A stretch of 64,000 nucleotides of DNA from Osedax fenrisi. Taxonomy: Eukaryota; Annelida; Polychaeta; Sabellida; Siboglinidae. Each line of letters starts with the position of its first letter. Position 1 is the stretch's first letter. The stretch is taken from the NCBI GenBank assembly GCA_964019155.1, contig OZ025242.1, positions 20,640,092 to 20,704,091 of the forward strand, in the 5' to 3' direction. Shown piece by piece: positions 12,083 through 22,188 of the stretch. The notes beneath the pieces were generated by a model. That model saw nothing but the letters and a program-made list of their open reading frames with translations. It made no database searches and was not told the DNA's origin. A program made the translations under genes and the position numbers.

Positions 12083-12343
12083 AAACTGCCAGTTTAACTT
12101 GTGTTTATATTATATAATTATTATATTATATTATAATGTATAATTAATAATGTTTATATTATATAATAATATATAATAATTATAATATAATATAATAATT
12201 ATATAATAATATATAATAATTATAATATAATATAATAATTATATAATAATAATTATTATAATTATAATTATTATAATTTATAATATATATATATATATAT
12301 ATATTATATTATATAATATAAACACAAGTTAAACTGGCAGTTT
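12083..12343. mobile_element. Foldback TIR element, AAACTGCCAG ends
   Basis: The first ~35 bases (AAACTGCCAGTTTAACTTGT...) are repeated inverted at the right end (to 12343). The interior is a palindrome-rich TATAATAATTA sequence. The element is flanked by TA-containing sequence, which would fit a mariner-type TA target, but the AT-rich context makes that uncertain. Confidence 0.7.
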
Positions 12344-12559
12344 ATAATTATTAATTATAATTATAATAATAATATACTCATTTTATATTGACAAGTGCCA
12401 ATTATAGTTGAACCTATAGGTTCATATATATATGAATTATTAACTTTAGTTCAATCCTGATATAAATCTGGATTCTACCGATAGTATTAGCAAAGATTTT
12501 GCGAATCCTTCGGAAAATCTTTAGTATTAGTATATTATTTCACGATCAATTCATATTAT

Positions 12560-13237
12560 TGATATGTATGCTTGTAATAATTAAATATAAATATATATAT
12601 GTAATATATAATTATATAGCGTAGTTATACGGATGTATTAATACCTCATTATATGTTCGCATCGTAACCTATATGTGGTAAATTTAATTTTAAAATATTA
12701 ATTACAAAATAAAAATGGCCACACTGATTAATGAATTTTGTTTAGTTTTATTCCTGTCAGTCAAATAATAAATAGAGAACACCCGAGATCTATTACTATT
12801 ATACAGGAGTAATCTGAGAGTATTAGATTCATACTTATAAGTTTATGTGAATTTAATTAAAACTCTTTCTATATTAACATATTAATAGCATTAATAGCAT
12901 TAATAATTCTGAATTAATATAAATAATTATATCTACATTGATGATTAATAGGTAAATATTATGATGTATCTACACTTGCGAGAATGTATACTTTATTTAA
13001 GTTTTTATTCACCAAGTAAGTTACTGTAATGTCGATTAATCTTTAAATCGCAAGGCTGGATAAGTAAAACTAATCCAATAGTAAACATAATAAGAATTAA
13101 TTAATTAGCCTTACAGTAATATAGGAATAATTACTATAAAGCCTATATATAGGCTAGGCATAATATATACATAAAGGCTATAAAGTAGTGTATTGGCGAA
13201 ATGATTTGATTATGATTAATAGTTATTTATCAATCTA
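12560..13237. repeat. 1-kb duplicated block, copy 1
   Basis: This stretch aligns with 40390-40983. Shared landmarks include TTAATACCTCATTATAT, ATTATACAGGAGTAA and CTACACTTGCGAG in the same order. In both places the block ends at an AGCAGCATAATA foldback element, so that element is part of the duplicated unit. Confidence 0.65.
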
Positions 13238-13641
13238 CCCAGAAAACAGTAATAGGCTATTACTAATAGCAGCATACTAGCAACAAGGACATCATATGTA
13301 ATAGCCTCAAATGTTTACATTGTGCTATTATGCTGCTAATATGCTGATATTAAATGTCTATTATTCTGCTATTAATTTGTCATGCTATTATGCTGCTGTT
13401 ATGCTGCTATTTAAAGTATATTATGCTAATATTATGCTGCTATTAATTTTAAAAGTATATTATGCTGCTATTATGCTGCTATTCTAATAATGCAGCATAA
13501 TAGCATGACAAATTAATAGCAGCATAATATGCAATTAATAGCAGCATAATAGGCAATTAATAGCAGCATAATAGCACATTGTAAATATTTGATGCTATTA
13601 CATATGCAATATTGCATTATGCTGTTATTACTGTTTACTGG
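13238..13641. mobile_element. AGCAGCATAATA foldback MITE, copy 1
   Basis: Ends CCCAGAAAACAGTAATAG and ...CTGTTTACTGGG form an imperfect TIR. The interior consists almost entirely of ATTATGCTGCT words that switch to the complementary AGCAGCATAAT after about 13483, so the whole unit can fold into one hairpin. It resembles the cleaner copy at 40984-41390. Confidence 0.75.
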
Positions 13642-13828
13642 GGTGACCGTCGGACAGTGCGTGTTGCGATGCTTATGGGCGACTTAAAAGTGACATTCAA
13701 GAGCAACGCATCACGTGACGAAGTAATCACATAGGTCCTACGTCGTAGGCCAATCAGGAACACGGATTCCTTAGGTGCACGCATATACATCTATGCGTGC
13801 TAAGCCTTAAGGGGCGAAGCCCAATATA
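13642..13828. other. GC-richer spacer with short hairpin
   Basis: No open frame that I trust. It contains the inverted repeat CACGCATA / TATGCGTG at about 13777-13800 and the word TCACGTGA at about 13711. Confidence 0.4.
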
Positions 13829-14641
13829 TGGTTACACTTGAATCTGGCCGCCTAATAATTTTCATATTTTATGGGGCGTGTCTAACTTCTCAAAGATAAT
13901 TAAATATTCAAATATTTAAATATAAATGACATTTCTGTAAATATTCAAATATTATAATATTAAAACATGTAAATAAATGTATACATTTATAATGAGTATT
14001 CAGATATATAGAATATATACAAGTATATACTAATATATTGTATATTGCACATTTAACATATATCATATTGTGATACGTATAGATATTATTTAAAATGTCT
14101 AAATAATCACATTTAATAAAATAAATATTGTATAAGAATTATTCTTCGAATAAATAAACATCTATTCAATACGCATATACACTTGAATAATAAGTTTATG
14201 ATAGTATATATGTTATATATAATTATATATGATTCATTTAACTTATATTTTACGATGATGCGTATTGATATTATTTAAATGGCAAAATATTCACATTTAA
14301 TCAATATAAATAAGTATATATCGTATAAGAATAAATAAACAACTATTCAATATCGTATATAAACTTGAATATTCAATATATTACTATGAATTATATTTAT
14401 AATACTTATATAGTGGATTATTTTTTAAACTTGCCTAACAATGTATTCATTTAAATTTACTAAATATAAAGTTTACAATCATAATTACACATATGGAAAT
14501 ATTGTTGTGAATTAGAGGCGCCATATTTATATGACTAATAGTTTATTTATAGGTGATGACGCGCTATCATATTAGAATAAATAAATGTAATTCTATTTAA
14601 ATAAAATATAAATATATGTTTTAATTTTATGTTTATATTTG

Positions 14642-14810
14642 TAATACATAACTATATAGAATGTGTATAGGCATATATGATATTACATTAACATATTTAT
14701 TTTAATAACTTACTACATTATAAATAAAGATAAATGTAGTAAGTTATTAAAATAAATATGTTAATGTAATATCATATATGCCTATACACATTCTATATAA
14801 TTATGTATTA
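14642..14810. repeat. Near-perfect hairpin with ~78-bp arms
   Basis: TAATACATAACTATATAGAA at the left is mirrored through to TAATACATAA on the opposite strand at 14810, around a loop of about 14 bases near 14717-14730. I saw only one or two mismatches. Such a long perfect palindrome suggests recent formation and could extrude as a cruciform. Confidence 0.85.
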
Positions 14811-15151
14811 TTATATGAATAATATCAATACGCATCATCATAAAATATAAGTTAAATGAATCATATATAACATATATACTATCATAAACTTATTATTCAA
14901 GTGTATATGCGTATTGAATAGATGTTTATTTATTCGAAGAATAATTCTTATACAATATTTCTGTATTTATTTTATTAAATGTGATTATTTAGACATTTTA
15001 AATAATATCTATACGTATCACAATATGATATATGTTAAATGTGCAATATACAATATATTAGTATATATTTGTATATATTCTATATATCTGAATACTCATT
15101 ACATTTATTTACATGTTTTAATATTATAATATTTGAATATTTACAGAAATG

Positions 15152-15188
15152 CATAGATATTGAGTGAGGCCTCACTCTAATGTCTATG
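15152..15188. mobile_element. 37-bp palindromic insertion with 8-bp target duplication
   Basis: A near-palindrome that starts CATAGA and ends TCTATG is flanked on both sides by CAGAAATG (15144-15151 and 15189-15196). The left arm of the surrounding foldback has the unoccupied site with a single copy of that 8-mer (about 13952). This gives direct evidence of an insertion of 37 bp plus an 8-bp duplication, as in hAT transposition. Confidence 0.8.
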
Positions 15189-15328
15189 CAGAAATGTCAT
15201 TTATATTTAAATATTTGAATATTTAATTATCTTTGAGAAGTTAGACACGCCCCATAAAATATGAAAATTATTAGGCGGCCAATATTCAATATCCACCCAA
15301 TATATAACGTATTTGGGTGCACTGCACT

Positions 15329-15366
15329 CATAGATTTATAGTTTACATTGTAACTATAAATCTATG
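15329..15366. repeat. 38-bp palindrome with CATAGA ends
   Basis: CATAGATTTATAGTTTA...TAACTATAAATCTATG folds into a hairpin with a five-base loop. It shares the CATAGA/TCTATG ends of the 37-bp insertion and its interior resembles the copy at 17557-17596. No target duplication is visible here. Confidence 0.7.
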
Positions 15367-15369
15367 ATC

Positions 15370-15573
15370 GCGAGACAGTAAACATATTATATAATAGTTG
15401 TCCGATATATAGTTCGATATTATATATGGGATGTTCCAGCATACATTAACAATATGGAATGGTCCATTATAAACATAACGTATATATATATATATATATA
15501 AGTAAAGGTTGTCATATCAAATGAGAACACTAACCTATTGTAAACTTATGTATGTTCTTATATAAGTCATATG

Positions 15574-15634
<61 letters not shown>

Positions 15635-16014
15635 GGTATATATACCCTACTAATATTATTCATAACTAATATGATTCCTAGTTACTATATAATATATGCC
15701 CTGCGGATATATGCTATAAATTTATCGGTTAACCGTAACTATTTAGTTTTATAGAAACCTATGATTGATCTATTAAATAATAATTTATTATTTATTAGTA
15801 TATCTTTTATATCTTTTATATGTAAATATGAAATATATAGTTAAACAATCAATGTTCCTGCCCCGTGTACTGTATAAATGAATCGCTGGCAACAACCTGA
15901 AAATACCAAGGTCTTATTTTGAAGCCATTTGGATAACGAAGAAAGAAAATGAAAAAATATACTAAATGGAAAAAATAATGACATTAAATTACTCCAATAA
16001 ACTATATCTATCTA

Positions 16015-16051
<37 letters not shown>

Positions 16052-16160
16052 ATGTATGTTTAATTTTCACAATAAATTAGATATGCTAATGCTTATGTTA
16101 TGTTATGTTAGGTTATGACGAGTTATATGGAAAAAATTTCATATATTTATCTATAGATAT
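15370..16160. other. AT-rich spacer with TA tracts
   Basis: No gene seen. It carries (TA)n tracts near 15480-15500, 15570-15632 and 16018-16046. Confidence 0.6.
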
Positions 16161-17303
16161 TAGTGTTGGAAACGGTTTCGAATATCGAATTGAATATTCG
16201 ATTCTTTCAAATAGTAAATTTTTGAATTTTACAGATATTCGAAAATGTCGAATACCTAAATCTAATTATTCGAAAATATCGAATACCTAAATCTAATTAT
16301 TCGAAAATTTCGAATGTTTAATTTAACTATTAGAAAAAAACGATAAAAGGAATGCATATATTTTACTATACAATAAACAAATAATTTAATACTATTTACT
16401 CTAGGCTATTTACTTCCGTTTTAACCTTTTTAACCTTGCTCTCGAATTGTGAAGAATATTTTATATGGCTTCAAATATTTTAACAAAAAACTTTCAAAAT
16501 TATGTCTAGATAAATTAGACTTATTGATAATTATCAATGATTATAATCATTAATCAAAATTCATAACCCTTTTTAAATATATTTACTATTTTGAACCTTC
16601 GAAGTGTATCAATTTACTATTTTAAACCTTCGAAATGAATAATTTTACTATTTGAAAACTTTGAATACTTAATTTAATACAAATAATACTATTTAAAACC
16701 TTAAAAGTGTATTTATTTACTATTTTAAACCTTCGAAATGAATAATTTTACTATTAGAAAACTTTGTATACTTAATTTAATACAAATAATACTATTTTAA
16801 ACCTTCGAAGTGTATCTATTTACTATTTTACACCTTAGAAATAAATAATTTAACTATTTGAAAACTTTGAATACTTAATTTAATACAAATAATACTATTT
16901 AAAACTTCAAAGTGTATTTATTTACTATTTTAAACCTTCGAAATGAATAATTTTACAATTAGAAAACATTGTACACTTAATTTAATACAAATGATACTAT
17001 TTGAATCCTTCGAAGTGTATTTATTTACTATTTAACTATTCTAAACCTTCGAATACTTAATTTAATAAAAAATAATACTATTTGAAACCTTCGAAGTGTA
17101 TTTATTTACTATTCGAAACCTTCGAATACTTAATTTAATAAAAATAATACTATTTGAAACCTTCGAAGTGTATTTATTTACTATTCTAAACTTAATTTAA
17201 TACTTAATTTAATAAAAATAATACTATTTGAAACCTTAGAAGTGTATTTATTTACTATTCGAAACCTTCGAAAGAGTGAAAAATCTGAAAATTTCCAACA
17301 CTA
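16161..17303. mobile_element. hAT-like non-autonomous element with internal satellite
   Basis: The ends TAGTGTTGGAAA and TTTCCAACACTA form a TIR, and the 1143-bp unit is flanked by perfect 8-bp duplications ATAGATAT (16153-16160 and 17304-17311), the hAT hallmark. Sub-terminal sequence is rich in TTCGAA words on both sides. The interior is a tandem array (listed next). No transposase frame, so it must rely on one supplied elsewhere. Confidence 0.85.
16560..17265. repeat. Tandem array inside the hAT-like element
   Basis: The motif AATTTAATACAAATAATACT recurs at 16671, 16774, 16877 and 16979, giving a period of about 103 bp. After 17059 the spacing drops to about 73-80 bp because the unit loses one AT-rich block. 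Each unit carries ACCTTCGAA words like those of the element ends. Confidence 0.85.
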
Positions 17304-17556
17304 ATAGATATATACTATAAACTATATAATGGAAACACGTTAGATGCTATGTTTACTGCTTATAGGTTACTTATATGTATACTGCCTACATTATAGTGGG
17401 GTAGTATACAACTATAGTGCCCCCACTCTAATGTATACGGTTTACTGCATCACTGACTAGGTGCGTTGTGTATACGTATGGAATTCCGTGTCCTTGTTGA
17501 TTGTCTACATACAATCACGGTACCATACGGCGTATGCCATAAGCTGCCTCGTTATA

Positions 17557-17596
17557 ATAGATTTATAGTTTACCATTGTTAAAATACAAATCTATG
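17557..17596. mobile_element. ~40-bp palindrome with 10-bp flanking repeat
   Basis: ATAGATTTATAGTTTACC...AAATCTATG matches the 15329-15366 palindrome in sequence. CTCGTTATAA occurs just before it (17548-17557) and just after it (17597-17606), which looks like a target-site duplication. Together with 15152-15188 this suggests a mobile family of extremely small size. Confidence 0.6.
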
Positions 17597-17606
17597 CTCG
17601 TTATAA

Positions 17607-18332
17607 CAGGAAGTTATAACTCCATGGTTATACAATAATACATATGGCCAATATTCTAATACATTATATTCTATGGATACTATTTTCATATCGCAATGTT
17701 TACTTTGATTTATGTATTCAATGTTTACAAAGTTCTTAAATTAGTTTTTACCTACAGCAGTTTTTAAAAACTACGCTCTTCGCTAGCATTCGATATCATT
17801 AATTTGAAATATATGCAAAATACTATTTCGATATGTGGATATAGGGTAGGTATACCTATAGGTATACATATTCCTTTAGTTATTATGAAATGAAAATTCA
17901 TATACTATAAAGAATAATCATGTCTTGAATTTCATAGTTATTTTATATGAATCAATAAATAGTATTCATATAGTAATTCAGATTTTAGATCATAGATATA
18001 TAATTATTTAATACATGTTGTTAGTTATTCAATATGTAATGTGGTAATATGATTTAGAAATTAAAATAAGTAGTGAACAATCGTATGGCTTAAACATAGA
18101 GCTAGAGAGAAATTTCGCACTAGCTCTAATGATACATATACATATTTAGGATGATTTAAAATGGTACTACATTAAATATATGACAACAAATATATTATAT
18201 ATAATATATTACATATTACATAATATATATATATATTTATTTTAGTTGATTTTGTTAACAAAAAGGATTAAAATGTTACTACATTAAATATATGAAAACA
18301 AATATATTATATATAGTATATTACATATTACA
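17607..18332. other. AT-rich spacer
   Basis: I see no gene and no clear repeat boundary, apart from two similar stretches that contain ACTACATTAAATATATGA...TATATTAC at about 18166 and 18279. Confidence 0.5.
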
Positions 18333-18481
18333 CAGGGGAGCTGGAACGATTTTGTATGTAGGGAGGGACCAATACAAATAAATGGTGTGGTAAAATATGG
18401 GGGGGGGCCAATATATTAGAGGTCCCCTTATATTTTAAAGTGGGGGGGGGGGCATATCCCCCGTACATAGAGCGCCCTTAA
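18333..18481. mobile_element. G-rich short repeat, copy 1
   Basis: GGGGAGCTGGAACGATTTTG at the left and AGAGCGCCCTTA at the right bracket a 149-bp unit with long G runs. It matches 19668-19812 in block order (GGAGGGACCAATAC, GGGGGGGCCAATA, GAGGTCCCCTTA, TTTTAAAGTGGGGGG). The ends look like a short imperfect TIR (GGGGAGCTG / CAGCGCCCC in the second copy). Confidence 0.6.
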
Positions 18482-18659
18482 TAGTGTACCATAATGTTTA
18501 CGTATATAAGTAAGTAGTGTCATATACTCGTCTCGACAGAACTTCGTTACGATAATGGTGGTTTTAACATTTTGTTTTCAGTAAACGCATCTCCTTATAT
18601 ACATTGCGACATGGTTGATTGATCATACGAGTACGCAACATAGGGATACATAACACGTG

Positions 18660-18990
18660 TGTGATGATTCATATCAAATATGTTATATACATTTTATATA
18701 TGATAGAGCATGCCATATAGGGTATATAATGGAGGTGTCATATCAAATGTGTAGTATAAATTTGATATATGATAGAGAATGCCATATAAGGAAAATAATG
18801 GGGGTGTCATATCAAATTTGTTGTACACATTTGATATATCAAAGATAATACCATATAAGGATAAATAATGGGGGTGTCATATCAAATATATAGTATATAT
18901 TTTATATATGATAGAGAATGCCATATAAGAATAAATAATGGGGGTTTCATATCAAATTTGTAGTATACATTTAATATAATAATGAAAACA
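18660..18990. repeat. 70-bp tandem repeat
   Basis: CATATCAAAT recurs at 18670, 18739, 18808, 18878 and 18948, a period of 69-70 bp, with the linked words ATGATAGAGAATGCCATATA and ATGGGGGTGTCATATC. The 63-codon plus frame across it is a by-product of the array. Confidence 0.9.
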
Positions 18991-19398
18991 GTAAGGTAAT
19001 TCAACTTTATAATTTAATAATAGTGTAGGTGTGAATCACACCGTGTGATGTAGGCGAAAGTGATGTTGTAGGAATAATATTATGTAGTTGTAGATAATGA
19101 ATATGATTATAATATACCTACTATATTAGGTATATTTTGTAATTGATTTTTTTCGGTAAAAAAGCACCAGCTCCCAAATTTCAATGTATTCCATGAAATC
19201 CTCTAATAGTGAATCAACTATAACTTTCCTATATTTGGCAAACAAATCACGAGCGGAAGGATTATCAAAATGATTTCCTACACATCTAATCCTACACAAA
19301 AGTTTGTCTACACTATATTAAAGTTGTTTGGAGCTCTTAAATTTCAGTGAATGTTATTATTGAATTGCACGCATCGGATGGACCTTGGTATCAGTATC
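18991..19398. other. Unassigned spacer
   Basis: No supported gene. A minus-strand stretch (about 19150-19400) looks moderately complex but gave no convincing exon. Confidence 0.4.
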
Positions 19399-19536
19399 CC
19401 CAGCTAACAGTAATAGCCTCACATATTTACATTGTGCTATTATGCTTCCATTATGTTTCCGTTAAAAGTCATTTACGATATTATTAATTTGTAATGCTAT
19501 TATGCTTCTATTACGAAGCTATTACTGTTATCCGGG
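19399..19536. mobile_element. AGCAGCATAATA foldback family, short diverged copy
   Basis: CCCAGCTAACAGTAATAGCC at the left and CTATTACTGTTATCCGGG at the right are the family ends. The interior has GTGCTATTATGCTTCCATT-type words. At 138 bp it is about one third of the full-length copy and more diverged. Confidence 0.65.
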
Positions 19537-19667
19537 TTGTGTATGACACTTTCTAACACACCACGATCTGCTCGGGTATTATTTTCAGAATCATCATCTA
19601 TATTATAGATTCTATGGGAAGAAACTATGTACAAACTATATAAATTTTGTTTGTGTTGCCACTAGGG

Positions 19668-19812
19668 ATGCTGGAACTTTTGTATGTAGGGGGGACCAAC
19701 CAATCAAAATAAATGTTTTGGTAAAAGTGAGGGGGGACCAATACATAGGAGGTCCCCCTAGATTTTAAAGTGGGGGGACATATCACACCGTCCCCCTTGT
19801 TGCAGCGCCCCT
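19668..19812. mobile_element. G-rich short repeat, copy 2
   Basis: This copy begins TAGGGATGCTGGAACTTTTG and ends TTGCAGCGCCCCTAA, so its ends form a better TIR than those of copy 1 at 18333-18481. The same G-rich blocks lie between them. Confidence 0.6.
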
Positions 19813-21815
19813 AATATTACATAATATATACTATAATATATATATAATACTTATTTTAGCTGATTTTGTATAAAAAAAATGGATCCTAATTTGCAAGTAG
19901 TTTCAAGCATTCTAGATAATTTCCATTACCCCTAGAACCATTATTCTCATCTGAAAATTAATTCTCGTTCACTTACAAATGTTATTAATAGTAAAAGAAT
20001 ATTTCTAAATAAAATTTCAAATAAATTGATCAGTAACTTATTAATTTAATTCTTCAACGATGATTTCTATCATTATCGAAAATAATTGTCTATGATTTTC
20101 ACTATATTCTATTGACAACGATTTTCTTTAATGAGTTACCAATCAGAATACCCATTTAAAAATGTTGATATATGATTCGATAATACTTTACATATTTTAT
20201 ATGTAAAAAAATTCAAAAAATTATTAGTATGTACCCTATATGTACAATATACAATAACCTCCTATAACCTATAGGAGGTATTGGTAATAACCACATATAT
20301 ATAAATAGGTATTTGGGTTAGTTGTATTTAAGAGGGGTAACCTTCGTTTTAATTTTGTATTAATAGAAATTATACTTTAAATTACTAAAGTATAATTCAT
20401 TATCTTTAAAAGATGTATTTCAAAGCATAAATGCATTCTCCTGTACAAAATATAATTAACAGTATGTATATGTATTACCAGGGATTCCCTGGTATTACAC
20501 AAAAAAAACTATAGAAGCTTATATCTGTTAAAATTATTATGAATTGAATAAATTAATTAAATGAGTAAAAGAAAAATGTATATAATAATTGATTTAAATG
20601 AAATACAAATTATTTATCTCATAATACCAACGTATATTTAAGGATCTACCCCAAATAATAGTAAAATGTCATAATGTATATGGTAAAATAGTAAATAAGC
20701 AAATTCAATAACTATGTAAATAATTCTCAAATGTTGATGATATTTTCAGAATATATATAGTATTATGTGCTTATTGACTGAATAGATTATCATACAATTA
20801 TTTGTATTATATATTTGTAAAATATAATTTAAAAAAAAATAAAAAGTAAACTAAAGTTTACTATTATTAAATATAGAGTTGTATTTCCAAAAATATATAA
20901 TATTTTCTCATTATGCTATAACAAACTATACAGGGAAATCCTCCCTTCAATATGCATTTTAAAGATTGTAATATCGAAATAATTTTTAAACTTATTATTA
21001 ATTAAAAAAATATAAGAATCCCTATTTTTTGCATTGAATTTTTAAAAATTTTCAAAACAAACGTAACCCCTTACTTTAATAACGAAATCATGTAGTAATT
21101 ACTTAGCTTAAGCTACATTGAACTCTTTTGAAATGTGTATTATTTTTTATTTATTTATACTATTAACTTTTTCAATAGTTATGCTATCTACATGATAAAG
21201 TATTTAATATATCATCATTTTACCAAGGAAACTTGTCCCTGATGTATTATACATTAATTGAAAATATTAAATATTAAATATTAAAATATTAAAATATGAA
21301 TATATTTATTCCGAATATTCCAGATAGAATATCATCAGAAGAAGATGAGATAAGTTATCGATATGAAACAGAATTAAAGTTGATTAACTATGTATTATAT
21401 AGAAATAGATTCCTAAAATAGTTGAATGCAATATTTTTCAAAAAATACATATACAATACAAATATATATTTAAAGCCTAATGATAATTCACTAATTTTAA
21501 TAAATAATTATTAATTATTAACAATATTTTAAGAATACAAACAGATATTAGAATATTAAATTATTATAAAATTAGTTAATTATTATTAATTTTTTAATAA
21601 TTAAATATTTAATATTAATTAATTATTAATATATTAACAACGAAAGGTGATTATTATATTGATATTATTATATTGTATTTTATTCTTTGTTATATTTATT
21701 ATAAATATTATTTAAATATTTGAAGTTCTAAAGAATTTGATATTTTTTTAAAGAATTGAAGATTTTAGAGAATATCCAAGTATTTGAAATTTTACAGCAC
21801 TACTATAATTATATC

Positions 21816-21892
<77 letters not shown>

Positions 21893-22188
21893 ATATATAT
21901 ATATATAGAAACTAATGATAATAAAAAAATACAAATTATAAATCAATTACATTTAAAAAATATTATTGACAATATTAGTTTATAATTTGTATTTATATAT
22001 TTTTAAAATTTTTTATTTTTATTTTTTACCTATAACTAAAGATATCCTATGACTAATGATACATATAATATAATATTAATATATTAATAATATTAAATTT
22101 TCATTTATTAATCCATATATTTTACATTTATATACTTTTTTATATTGTGACTATTTATATACTAATTATATTTTACTTGAATTTTATA
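19813..22188. other. AT-rich region upstream of the LINE
   Basis: No gene recognised. It contains hairpins CCTCCTATAAC-CTATAGGAGG (about 20250) and TACCAGGGATTCCCTGGTA (about 20477), the repeat at 21120-21450, and a long (TA)n tract at 21818-21888. No ORF1-type frame precedes the LINE. Confidence 0.5.
21120..21450 (+). repeat. Dispersed repeat with coding-like core, copy 1
   Basis: It aligns with 46560-46850 in MRE11 intron 14 through shared words such as ATCATC-GAAGAAGATGA and GAATTAAAGTT-ATTAAC. In this copy the plus frame at about 21300-21418 reads ISSEEDEISYRYETELK before a stop, which looks like the remains of an acidic coding segment of an unidentified element. Confidence 0.5.

Larger units (their letters stand above)
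13829..15290. mobile_element. Large foldback element with ~450-bp arms
   Basis: GGCCGCCTAATAATTTTCAT at 13846 recurs inverted, ending at 15280, and similarity between the arms continues for roughly 450 bp (left to about 14290, right from about 14815). The outer sequence GGTTACACTTGAATCT resembles the end of the 11762-11993 element. The left arm contains a direct repeat of about 120 bp (14075-14190 and 14262-14380). A separate hairpin lies in the centre and a tiny palindrome sits in the right arm. No coding sequence seen. Confidence 0.75.

Noticed and set aside
16560..17265. CRISPR-like direct repeats
   Set aside because: Spacing is regular but the whole unit is conserved, with no unique spacers, and the array lies within a eukaryotic TIR element.
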